Origin: Vibrio mangrovi
Lineage (GTDB): Bacteria; Pseudomonadota; Gammaproteobacteria; Enterobacterales; Vibrionaceae
DNA length: 64,000 nucleotides
Direction of reading: 5' to 3'
Assembly: GCF_024346955.1 (NCBI RefSeq)
Contig: NZ_AP024883.1
Location: 3,100,001 to 3,164,000, forward strand
Shown: in pieces, positions 22,373 to 30,596 of the stretch
How the letters are laid out: each line of letters opens with the position of its first letter
How positions within the stretch are numbered: the stretch's first letter is position 1
Translations under genes and position numbers: made by a program
The notes under the pieces: generated by a model
The model's database searches: none
What the model was told of the DNA's origin: nothing
What the model saw: only the letters and a program-made list of their open reading frames with translations

Positions 22373-23146
22373 CTAATTATCTGTTGATTCAGAAATACTC
22401 ATCACCCCTCTGGTGTGAACCTTATCCTCAGAACTAACGACAAATTTCACTTTATCTCCCTGAAGATGTGTCATTTCCAGCATATATATCGAGCCACTCT
22501 GAACAGGTTGTATAAAGCTGCTTCTTCCAACCCTGTTAACCTGTACATTGAAATGATCAGCACAAGCCTGCTTCGCCAGTCCAATAATTTGTGATGCTGG
22601 TAGAATAGGCGCTCCCGGAAAGTGCTCATAAGCCAGAAAGGATTGCTCATCAAAGGAAAAAGGGAGCTCTATTGTGTTTTCACCAGACTGACTGATCGGT
22701 TTGAAACTAAAAATTTTGGGGTCATCCAGAGCATGAGGTAATTCACGCTTAGTTTCTGTATCAGCAACATACGGAATCCGGGCCGTTTTTATCTGAAATC
22801 CACCGATCAGCCTGTCCTTGAGATCATAAATTTTACCTTTCACCACAAAGAATGTCGTAACACTTTCAACCGAACCAGAAAGTAATAATACATTCCGGAT
22901 GGATTGTTCATCTGACTTCATCCAAAATTCATCAATCTGTATAGGTAACGGCGGATAAGAGTCATCCGATTGCTCTAATATATCTGATACTTTTGCAGCA
23001 AACTGATGAATGCCTTCCAGAACAGTTGAGAACAAATTCTCTTTTGAAGAAAATTTATAGTTACTTAATTTCAAATGACTTTGATATAAATTATCATCTA
23101 TCTCTATCACATTATCATCACAGATCGTTAGAAAACCACTATTCAT
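22373..23146 (-). CDS. Double hot-dog protein, FabA/FabZ-like dehydratase or relative
   Basis: 257 residues that look like two hot-dog folds. The second is FabZ-like around EHFPGAPILPASQIIGLAKQ, aligned to the FabZ active-site helix HFPGxPxxPGxLxxEAxAQ. The catalytic His is kept, but the position of the FabZ Glu (or FabA Asp) is Gly. Thus it could be a degenerate dehydratase, a structural or gatekeeping partner, or a thioesterase/AfsA-like condensing hot-dog. AGGAAG lies 6 bp before the chosen ATG; the longer frame starts with TTG inside the ligase stop. It is 14 bp after the ligase gene. Confidence 0.65.
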   Translation of the reverse strand: MNSGFLTICDDNVIEIDDNLYQSHLKLSNYKFSSKENLFSTVLEGIHQFAAKVSDILEQSDDSYPPLPIQIDEFWMKSDEQSIRNVLLLSGSVESVTTFFVVKGKIYDLKDRLIGGFQIKTARIPYVADTETKRELPHALDDPKIFSFKPISQSGENTIELPFSFDEQSFLAYEHFPGAPILPASQIIGLAKQACADHFNVQVNRVGRSSFIQPVQSGSIYMLEMTHLQGDKVKFVVSSEDKVHTRGVMSISESTDN

Positions 23147-23160
23147 ATTTATCTTCCTAT

Positions 23161-24612
23161 TCAAGCCTGAACCAGTTTAAGTTTATTTGTAGGGGTTTGA
23201 CTTAAAGAGTCCTTAACTTCAATTTCTACTTCAGAATAATTCCAATACTTATGAATAATATTTTTTAACGTCATTATATTTATGTTTTCCTCCGGTGTTT
23301 TTGACTTATCAATATATAGACACAAAGCTCCCTGTATATTTTTAGAAAATATACAACGTATTGAACCAATAGTATTGACAAATTCATTGTATATGATTTG
23401 ACTTGGAAAGAAGCGCCCATTAACTTTTAAGTCTTCCTTCAATCTTCTGAGCCAAAAATAACACCCTTCTTTATTTCGATAAAATAAATCTCCAGAGGCA
23501 TTCCAGGATGAATGATGAGGTAACATATTCATTTCACTATCAATATAGCCATCCATACAGTAAGGGCTTTGATAAAATAATTCACCACATCGCTCTTCAT
23601 CAATATAATTTTTTGTATCAGAGAAATCTTCGAATATTGATACTTTGATCCGGTCATTTAATGCGAATCCTGTAGCAATTACCCCTCGATATGAGTATCG
23701 TTCAATATCAGACTCAGACTCAATTTTATTATGTAATAAACTTGGTCCTGACTCTGTCTGGCCAAATGTATTGCATAACGTATCACAATACTCCAAAGCT
23801 TTACGTGCCTGATTGACTAAAAGCCGATCAGATGCATTAAGAAGGATCTTAATTCTCGCATTTTTCACTTGCAATACGTGACATATATCGATGATCCAAT
23901 CCCCTAACACCGTCAGAATATCAATGTTATGCTGAATACAGTAATCACAAATTAACTCAGGATTATAAGGCAGATAGCTATAGTGAATATGGCTGCCGGA
24001 CAATAACGAAGCCAGTGATACCGCAAGCCCATACATGAATTGAACAGGGAACATACACAGAGCTTCAGAAGCACTTGTCATCTGTAAATAAGTGGCAAAA
24101 TCCCGGGCACCTTCAAGTAATTTATCTTCAGAATGTTGAATCAACTTAGGCGCACCGGTCGTTCCTGATGTTATAAAAATCAGCGAAGATGGCGAAGCCA
24201 TTTTTGCTCTTTCCAACAATTCTGCCACTCTTTCTTCAGCCAGAGATGTCCCTTTAACAAAACTGCTTCGGATCACTGTTCCTACAACACCCTCTGGTGC
24301 TCTCTGCCTGTCTGAAATCACGAGCAAACGTTTTTTATGTTCTGAAATAAGAGAGAAAAACGTCGGTGCACTATTTGAGGTCAGTAATGCGCCAGTTGTG
24401 CCAAGTAATGAATTCACACATAAGCAGATAAATGCTTCAAAATTGTTTTTAGGCAGATAGAAAATAATATCATTACCGTCATTAAGATGAAGTTCAATCT
24501 CATTGACTTTTTGAAACACAATATCTGCAATTTCTTTTGCAGTATAATGGACATTTTTATAGTCAACGGTGAATGTATGGTTATTCACTAAGTGCGATAT
24601 GAATGTATTCAT
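23161..24612 (-). CDS. AMP-dependent acyl/aryl ligase (ANL superfamily)
   Basis: A 483-residue adenylate-forming enzyme that should activate a carboxylic acid and load it onto CoA or the operon's ACP. The motifs are intact: FITSGTTGAPK (146-156, A3), FGQTESGP (283-290, A5), GDLFYRNKEG (374-383, A7), RRLKEDLKVNGR (389-400, A8) and the catalytic Lys in TPTNKLKL (about 477, A10). The selectivity pocket cannot be read by eye. It starts one base after the ketosynthase stop, so translation is coupled. The role is probably to supply the starter acid. Confidence 0.88.
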   Translation of the reverse strand: MNTFISHLVNNHTFTVDYKNVHYTAKEIADIVFQKVNEIELHLNDGNDIIFYLPKNNFEAFICLCVNSLLGTTGALLTSNSAPTFFSLISEHKKRLLVISDRQRAPEGVVGTVIRSSFVKGTSLAEERVAELLERAKMASPSSLIFITSGTTGAPKLIQHSEDKLLEGARDFATYLQMTSASEALCMFPVQFMYGLAVSLASLLSGSHIHYSYLPYNPELICDYCIQHNIDILTVLGDWIIDICHVLQVKNARIKILLNASDRLLVNQARKALEYCDTLCNTFGQTESGPSLLHNKIESESDIERYSYRGVIATGFALNDRIKVSIFEDFSDTKNYIDEERCGELFYQSPYCMDGYIDSEMNMLPHHSSWNASGDLFYRNKEGCYFWLRRLKEDLKVNGRFFPSQIIYNEFVNTIGSIRCIFSKNIQGALCLYIDKSKTPEENINIMTLKNIIHKYWNYSEVEIEVKDSLSQTPTNKLKLVQA

Positions 24613-24613
24613 A

Positions 24614-25906
24614 TTAAATCCTTGGATTCTTCATAATGACAGAAGCAGCCAGGCTTCCCATACCAAAAGAATTTTTTAATGCATATTTGATTTTTTTATG
24701 AACATTTTCTGCCGCAAAATTCAGACCTGACGGGAAATTAAAATCGATTTCATCAAGGTTGATTATTTTGGGAACGAAGTCATATCTCATTGAGATGATC
24801 ACACACAACATTTCCATCGCGGCAGCAGCTGCAATTAAATGACCATGCTGTGATTTCGTAGCAGAAATTATTGGCTGAAGATCTCCAAATATTTCTTTAA
24901 TCGCTTTAGATTCGTGATAATCATTCTGTTGAGTCGAAGTGGCATGAGCATTAATTAAATCAATATCTTCCAGAGGAACGCCTGAGTTCTTAATCGCTTT
25001 ATTCATACAAAGCAGCATCTCAACTTCTTCTGAGTGTGGAGCGACAATATGCTCTGAACCCATTGAGGCCCCATAACCACTGATAATTGCGAGAGGTTCT
25101 ACCCCTCTTTCACGTACTGCACTCAATCTTTCAACCGAAAACAGAATCGCACCTTCGGCCAGAACAAATCCGGAACGTTGCTTATCAAAAGGACGACATA
25201 CTTGTTCTGGAGGGAAGTTAGGTCCGGCAGTGACACCCATACTCTCCAGACGGGAAACATTATATGGAGAGACTCGGGCAGAGACACCTCCGGTAATCAC
25301 AGCTTTAGATTTACCACTATATATATCTCTGGCTGCCATAATTAATGAGTAAGCAGATGCTGCACATAGCCCCAGATGACATAAACAAGTTGAACCGATT
25401 TTAATATGATCATTCACTTCTTTTAAAATCGATGTTGTTTCAACATTCTCAAACTCATTTAATTTAAGACTTTCTACCATTGATGCAATTTTTGTATCGA
25501 AATTACGCTCAGAGCCTTTTTTCGTCACGGCCTTGCAGTAATTAATATAAGAATCAACATTGAATGAAGGTCGATCTAAACCAAGAATACATCCTATATC
25601 ATCACTCTGATAATATTCGTGCAACTGACCATTAGCCAGCAGGCGCTCTATAGCTAATCTGGTATATAATACCTCTCCGTTTTTCAATGGCTTATCCAGA
25701 GGCCATTTAATATTATGCTCTCCTACATCAGGGACGCCGGCAAAGTTATTTTTCATTAAGTTTGTATCAAACTTATCGATCAACTTAATACCACTTCTAT
25801 TATTAATCAGATTATCCTTAATCTCTTCAAGACTATTACCAATAGGTGTAACTGCACCGTAAGCGGAGATGCAAATCGGATCAGATAATGAATCAACTGT
25901 CATCAT
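24614..25906 (-). CDS. Beta-ketoacyl-ACP synthase (active KS-alpha)
   Basis: A 430-residue condensing enzyme with a complete Cys-His-His triad: LGLCAASAYSL (C181), INAHATSTQQND (H321) and ATKSQHGHLIAAAAA (K351, H356). RPFDKQRSGFVLAEGA is the conserved KAS loop. The start is the ATG at 25906, which overlaps the upstream gene's TGA (ATGATGA) and has AAGGAAG 5 bp before it; a longer frame without good initiation is ignored. It pairs with the triad-less homologue encoded just upstream, the usual organisation of type II polyketide KS/chain-length-factor pairs. Confidence 0.88.
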   Translation of the reverse strand: MMTVDSLSDPICISAYGAVTPIGNSLEEIKDNLINNRSGIKLIDKFDTNLMKNNFAGVPDVGEHNIKWPLDKPLKNGEVLYTRLAIERLLANGQLHEYYQSDDIGCILGLDRPSFNVDSYINYCKAVTKKGSERNFDTKIASMVESLKLNEFENVETTSILKEVNDHIKIGSTCLCHLGLCAASAYSLIMAARDIYSGKSKAVITGGVSARVSPYNVSRLESMGVTAGPNFPPEQVCRPFDKQRSGFVLAEGAILFSVERLSAVRERGVEPLAIISGYGASMGSEHIVAPHSEEVEMLLCMNKAIKNSGVPLEDIDLINAHATSTQQNDYHESKAIKEIFGDLQPIISATKSQHGHLIAAAAAMEMLCVIISMRYDFVPKIINLDEIDFNFPSGLNFAAENVHKKIKYALKNSFGMGSLAASVIMKNPRI

Positions 25907-26988
25907 AACTTCCTTAATAAAATATATCCCAAGCCATAATTCAATCCCGCTGAACTCACACAAACAACGGAACCAGATGGAATAGAGTCATCACAAAATA
26001 CGCAAGAGATATCTAATATCGTATGCGATTTACCACTATAACCAATCAGAGATTTATAGTTTCTTGTTTCAATACTTCCAAATACTTCATTGAATGCAGA
26101 TAATTCAAATTCATTCTGTTGCTTCACACCATTGGTATAAGTAACGAAAACATCCGGTTTTACACCTGAGGCGGAAATATCCTCAGCAATCATTTTCCAG
26201 TCATCTCTGTCAAATGATGATTTCGGTAAATACTTTAACTGTGTTTTAATAATTTCACCCAAGCTATCATCGGCTTCATAGCTCAAATGCAGGCTTGCAC
26301 CGCCCCAGACAGGAACAATTCCATCATCATTGTCTGATGTTTTTATTTTCCCCATCTTCAACCAGTAAGGAACATACTCCATACTATTCATGTCACCAGC
26401 AGCAGCGACAAGACATTCTGCCTGCTCACCATCACTCCGGGCATATGTCCGGGCGATATCAATCGCAGCCAGACTGCTGATTGAAGCAACCTGTATCGGG
26501 TATCCCTCGTTATGAGAATTGAGAAACTTACCGATTTGATACAGGGCATTCGTCGTTAACAATCTGAGTACATCAAGCGGATTAGCTAATTTTTTTATCT
26601 GATGTAAGTTTGCCCATACCGCAGATTCCTCGGCCTCCTGTTCATAGATCTTCAAAGTAAAATCTAATTCATCAGGCATGTCTTCCGGTCCGTCACAAGC
26701 CGAAAACATCATGGCATCACTCAGACATTTTTTGACATCCTCTCTCGAATGACCATATTGATGTTCATGATTCATAATCATGTCGTGAACAGAGTTAAGT
26801 GAAATGACAGAGATATCATTCATTACAGAACGATCTTCTCTCGAAACCATATTTTTATCTCTGAGTCTGGCTCTTCTTAATGCAGAGAGTTTATCTCCCT
26901 GAATAGCCTGTTTTTCTGCAATGATTTTTTTTAAATCCTGAGAAGAATCAGCCAGCTCATGATATATTCCAAACGATTTTATAAACAT
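25903..26988 (-). CDS. Inactive ketosynthase homologue, chain-length-factor-like (KS-beta)
   Basis: 361 residues with the thiolase-fold rhythm of a KAS but none of its catalytic residues. The Cys position is Ser169 in VASISSLAAIDIA. The first His motif (normally HGT) reads VTYTNGVKQQNEFE. The second (normally K-x-x-x-GH) reads GYSGKSHTILDI. The C-terminus SSAGLNYGLGYILLRKL matches the KAS closing strand. It is shorter than usual (a chain-length factor is about 400), with an unusual charged N-terminus. The 4-bp overlap with the active KS gene implies stoichiometric heterodimer formation and control of chain length. Confidence 0.75.
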   Translation of the reverse strand: MFIKSFGIYHELADSSQDLKKIIAEKQAIQGDKLSALRRARLRDKNMVSREDRSVMNDISVISLNSVHDMIMNHEHQYGHSREDVKKCLSDAMMFSACDGPEDMPDELDFTLKIYEQEAEESAVWANLHQIKKLANPLDVLRLLTTNALYQIGKFLNSHNEGYPIQVASISSLAAIDIARTYARSDGEQAECLVAAAGDMNSMEYVPYWLKMGKIKTSDNDDGIVPVWGGASLHLSYEADDSLGEIIKTQLKYLPKSSFDRDDWKMIAEDISASGVKPDVFVTYTNGVKQQNEFELSAFNEVFGSIETRNYKSLIGYSGKSHTILDISCVFCDDSIPSGSVVCVSSAGLNYGLGYILLRKL

Positions 26989-27176
26989 GACTTCTCCTAC
27001 GGCTATTGATGTTCAAAGCCGCTTATTAAGAATTAATTAATATCAATACAACCATAAATTATGGCGTCAAAAATAATAAGACATCAGAAAGCCATGCCAA
27101 CTAAACATAGTTAGACGGTAAAATATGTTTGATTAACCTTGATAATTATGACGCCATAAAATGGCAGAAGTTATTT

Positions 27177-27557
27177 CTATTGATTACGAATATCTTCAAG
27201 TCGCTTCTGAATATAGTTCAACGTAAAATATTTATATAAGTCATTTACTTTAGTCGATTTATCTGCAATTGGAGCATCCAAAGTAAACAATGAGTTAATT
27301 TTATCCAAACCAGCATCTGTCCATTGCAATGTTGCTGAGTCATAATAATCAGCTTCATTCATAAAACTATTGACTGGCCAAAGTGTCCCATCCGGAAAGT
27401 CCATATCTTCTTTCTTTTTGATCTCATAAGTAAAATCTATTAGATCAATAGAATTCATTTCATAATCTTCAAATATCGATGCATCAGGATCAATTTCCTC
27501 TGGCGAATCAATATACATAACTTGAGCTAGAATATCTTTCATTTCACTTAAGTTCAT
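27177..27557 (-). CDS. Acyl carrier protein with extended C-terminus
   Basis: A 126-residue acidic protein. EMNSIDLIDFTYEI contains the phosphopantetheine-accepting Ser37 in a (D/N)SIDL context, preceded by the acidic helix I typical of ACPs. Canonical ACPs are about 80 residues; the extra 45 residues after DFPDGTLWPVNSF carry another charged helix (LYKYFTLNYIQKRLEDIR). It overlaps the SDR gene by 4 bp (ATGA) and precedes the KS-beta gene after a 188-bp gap. It is distinct from the primary fatty-acid ACP, which lies in the fab cluster of Vibrio genomes. Confidence 0.82.
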   Translation of the reverse strand: MNLSEMKDILAQVMYIDSPEEIDPDASIFEDYEMNSIDLIDFTYEIKKKEDMDFPDGTLWPVNSFMNEADYYDSATLQWTDAGLDKINSLFTLDAPIADKSTKVNDLYKYFTLNYIQKRLEDIRNQ

Positions 27558-28279
27558 TTAAAAACTCCTTCTCCATTCCCTATGGATATCGTATTACCTG
27601 TTAAAACAATGTCACCATTAATAAAAGACATAATTGTATTAGAAACATCCTTAGGTGAAAGTACTTCACCGGTAGGATTGTTTTTCTTTATTTTATTGAG
27701 ACTTATTCCTGATTTATCGCAATAATCTCTCAACATTTTCGAATCAATGAATGCTGGTGCAATGGATAGAGTCCTGATACCAAACCGACCAACTTCAATA
27801 GCTAAAGATGCAAGATAACGCTCAACAGCAATCTTATTTGAACCATATAAACCACCGCCAGGCTCAACCTCTCTTGCGGCCGCAGAACTAATATAGATGA
27901 GTTTATTTCTCTTATTTTTCTTTTCCAACATGCGTTTTATAGCATGATTGAATATTTCTATAGCGGATAAATAGTTAATCCATGTTGTCTGCATGATTGT
28001 TTCATGCTCAAGATCTTTACTTAATGTTGAAGGATTAACACCGGGGCAATAGACAACAACATTAGCATCTAATCCGTATACTTTAGGGAGAAATTCCAAC
28101 AGACCCTCTTCAGAATCAAGACTGGCCTTAATTCCTTCAACACCATCACCAAAAGATATTTCATTACGATTGTAGGTATAGTAAATATTAAACTCATCAG
28201 TATCCATCATGCTTTTTATGATTTCTTTTCCGATATCAGATGAGCCACCTATTATGAGTGCATTTAGCTTATCGCTCAT
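27554..28279 (-). CDS. SDR-family 3-oxoacyl-ACP reductase-like (ketoreductase)
   Basis: A 241-residue short-chain dehydrogenase. IIGGSSDIGKEI is the N-terminal dinucleotide-binding turn (canonical GxxxGxG altered to GGSSDIG). The catalytic Ser-Tyr-Lys set is in YISSAAAREVEPGGGLYGSNK. NPTGEVLSPKDVSNTI matches the FabG-type C-terminal helix. I use the ATG at 28279 (GAGG 8 nt upstream) rather than the in-frame TTG upstream. It is the first gene of the operon and probably reduces the beta-keto group made by the KS pair. Confidence 0.82.
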   Translation of the reverse strand: MSDKLNALIIGGSSDIGKEIIKSMMDTDEFNIYYTYNRNEISFGDGVEGIKASLDSEEGLLEFLPKVYGLDANVVVYCPGVNPSTLSKDLEHETIMQTTWINYLSAIEIFNHAIKRMLEKKNKRNKLIYISSAAAREVEPGGGLYGSNKIAVERYLASLAIEVGRFGIRTLSIAPAFIDSKMLRDYCDKSGISLNKIKKNNPTGEVLSPKDVSNTIMSFINGDIVLTGNTISIGNGEGVFK

Positions 28280-29087
28280 TATTAACCTCAAAAATTAAAT
28301 AGTATGAACAGCTCTGACCTCTAATATATCACTAAAATTTATTTCATCAACGGGCAAATTATATATTGCACCACGGAATTAAAATAAAATTATCAGTTAT
28401 AAAAAAATAAATCGGTTAATTACAAATTATACAGAACACCATATAATTACTTGTAACTATATAAGTAATTATATATTAAGGATAAAAAAAATAATAAAGC
28501 AAAGACAAAAAAACAAACATATCAACTGTATAACGTTCATTATATTAAATATATAGATAAATAGATTTAAAAAATATTTTTACTTTCACTCACACTAATT
28601 AATTAAACTTAAACTAACCCACAAATAAATACAGATCACCACTAAAAATATTCATAGGGTTTATATATCATATAATAACAATACAAATAAAAGTCTTTAT
28701 AAGGAAAAATCAAATGAGAATTAAAATAGTTTAAAATACATTCACGGAGTAAGAATAGCCATTAATATATAGAATGATACTCAGTATATTGAATGGATTA
28801 ATTAAATAAAAACAGAATCCAAAAATAAACACAGGGAAAAATATCCAATAACTGTGAAATTCATTCCAATATATTTGTAACAGAATGGGGAAATTAATAT
28901 AAGCACATCCAAACGAAAAAATAAGAATAGAGAAACCAGCATACACTTTTCAAGGATAATATTAGCAGGATTGACTGAACTTTAATGATATTTAATGGAG
29001 AGGAGAGCTTGTTTAAGCCCTCCGGAGGGAGGTACACAGGTCTTATTCTGGTTCGGAAATGGATCAAGTGTTAAAAAACACATCGTT
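28280..29087. other. AT-rich gap between biosynthetic and efflux operons
   Basis: About 800 bp markedly richer in A/T than the flanks. It must carry the promoter of the minus-strand biosynthetic operon, but many -10-like hexamers prevent a choice. A 12-bp perfect palindrome CCCTCCGGAGGG lies at 29018-29029, downstream of the EmrB-like gene, without a T tract. Apart from the weak small frame at 28731-28946 I see no gene. Confidence 0.6.
28731..28946 (-). CDS. Possible small hydrophobic membrane protein, unrecognised
   Basis: A 71-codon frame with roughly three hydrophobic stretches (ILIFSFGCAYINFPILL, WIFFPVFIFGFCFYLI, ILSIILYINGYSYSV) and almost no charge. Its ATG follows TTGAAAAGTGT, a poor ribosome site. 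Because the surrounding DNA is very AT-rich, Phe/Ile/Tyr-rich frames arise by chance, so this may not be real or may be a remnant of a larger membrane protein. It matches nothing I recognise. Confidence 0.2.
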   Translation of the reverse strand: MYAGFSILIFSFGCAYINFPILLQIYWNEFHSYWIFFPVFIFGFCFYLINPFNILSIILYINGYSYSVNVF

Positions 29088-30587
29088 CTAAACAAATCCT
29101 GTTCCTGCTTTTCTGGTAAAAAATATACATGGAACTAAGAAAATAAACATCCACATCAGGATATGGAATAAATCTATCGTCGATAACATGTAAGACTGGA
29201 GTGTAATGATCTGATTAATATAAGACAGTGGATTAGTAGAATCACTATGCGTCACGAATGATGCCAGAGGATTATAGATATTCACCTGTTCTGCCAGTAC
29301 AGAATGATGGACTCCAGCATTTCGGGTCCATATCCATGTACTCAGAGAAGAGGCAAAACTTGCACCAATCGTTCGTATAAAGGTAGAGAGCGATGCAGCA
29401 TCTGCGGCATCGGCTTCAGATAATTCAGAAAGCAGAATTGTGGTTACAGGCATAAAAAACAGAGCAATGCCAAACCCCATGAAAAACTGAACCAGTGCAA
29501 CTGTTGTAAAATCGACGTCCAAATTAAAGCAGGATCTCATATAACAACTGCCACCGATAACAATGAATGAGATGATCGTCAGTATGCGCATATCAAGCTT
29601 CGTTCGGAATGCGCCAAGAAGTGGGCTGAGAAGTACCGGTAGAATGCCCATAGGAGACGCCGCTAACCCAGCCCAGAGTGAAGTGTATCCCATCTGACGC
29701 TGTAACCATTGTGGCACAATCAAATTGATGCTGAAGAATCCGGCGAACCCTAACGTCAGTAATATTGTCCCCAGACAGAAATTCCGGTTAGAAAACAGTC
29801 TGAGATTAATCACCGGGTGATCATCTGTCAGTTCCCATATCACCATAAAAATCAGAGAAATCGCCGCGATGACGGAGCCTGCGACAATCCAGTGATTACT
29901 AAACCAGTCCAGCTCATTTCCTTTATCGAGTACAATCTGTAAGACTCCGACCCCCAAAGCCAGACTTGCAAATCCAATCACATCAAAGCGTGATTTTTCA
30001 GGAACATGGGGTAAACCCTTCAACTGAGAAAGAACCACGGCTATGGTAAAAATACCAATCGGCACGTTGATAAAGAAAATCAGGGGCCAGCTATAATTAT
30101 AAGTCAGCCATCCTCCGGCAATCGGCCCGACAATAGGGCCGACAACTGCAACAAGACCAAGGATGGATAAAGCCATGCTTCGCTTTTCTTTCGGGAAAAT
30201 ACACAGCAACAATACCTGACTAATCGGAAATAACGGTGCAGAGGACAATCCCTGTAGTGTCCGGAAAATAACCAGTTCAGTCATTGAATGGGCAATGCCA
30301 CACATAAAAGACATTGCGACAAACAATATCAACGAGCCAGCGTATAATTTTACATTACCAATCCGACGACTTAACCATGCCGTCAGTGTCAAACCGATAG
30401 CATTACTCATCGTAAATGATGTGATTACCCAGGTTCCCTGATTTAAGCTGACTCCCAGATTACCGGCTATTGTAGGTAGAGAAACATTCGCAATCGTGCT
30501 GTCAAGCACCTGCATAAATACACCCAGTGAAATGGCGAATGTACACAAAAACTCGTTTCTGGGGCGAAAACTCTGCTCCTGGCTCAT
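29088..30587 (-). CDS. DHA2-family MFS exporter (EmrB/QacA-like)
   Basis: A 499-residue inner-membrane drug/H+ antiporter of the 14-helix type. Near the N-terminus VLDSTIANVSLPTIAGNLG is the DHA2 TM1 signature, followed by WVITSFTMSNAIGLTLTAWL and the motif-C-like GPIVGPIAGGWL. It starts 9 bp after the EmrA-like stop, so the two form a transporter pair reaching the NodT-type outer-membrane protein encoded first in the operon. The substrate is unknown; proximity to the biosynthetic operon makes its product a candidate. Confidence 0.9.
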   Translation of the reverse strand: MSQEQSFRPRNEFLCTFAISLGVFMQVLDSTIANVSLPTIAGNLGVSLNQGTWVITSFTMSNAIGLTLTAWLSRRIGNVKLYAGSLILFVAMSFMCGIAHSMTELVIFRTLQGLSSAPLFPISQVLLLCIFPKEKRSMALSILGLVAVVGPIVGPIAGGWLTYNYSWPLIFFINVPIGIFTIAVVLSQLKGLPHVPEKSRFDVIGFASLALGVGVLQIVLDKGNELDWFSNHWIVAGSVIAAISLIFMVIWELTDDHPVINLRLFSNRNFCLGTILLTLGFAGFFSINLIVPQWLQRQMGYTSLWAGLAASPMGILPVLLSPLLGAFRTKLDMRILTIISFIVIGGSCYMRSCFNLDVDFTTVALVQFFMGFGIALFFMPVTTILLSELSEADAADAASLSTFIRTIGASFASSLSTWIWTRNAGVHHSVLAEQVNIYNPLASFVTHSDSTNPLSYINQIITLQSYMLSTIDLFHILMWMFIFLVPCIFFTRKAGTGFV

Positions 30588-30596
30588 GGCAAGTCC

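Noticed and set aside
20993..28279. Reading the operon as the primary fatty-acid (fab) cluster
   Set aside because: It has an adenylating ligase, a dead KS partner, a GNAT enzyme and its own PPTase, and lacks fabD, fabH and plsX, which define the primary cluster.
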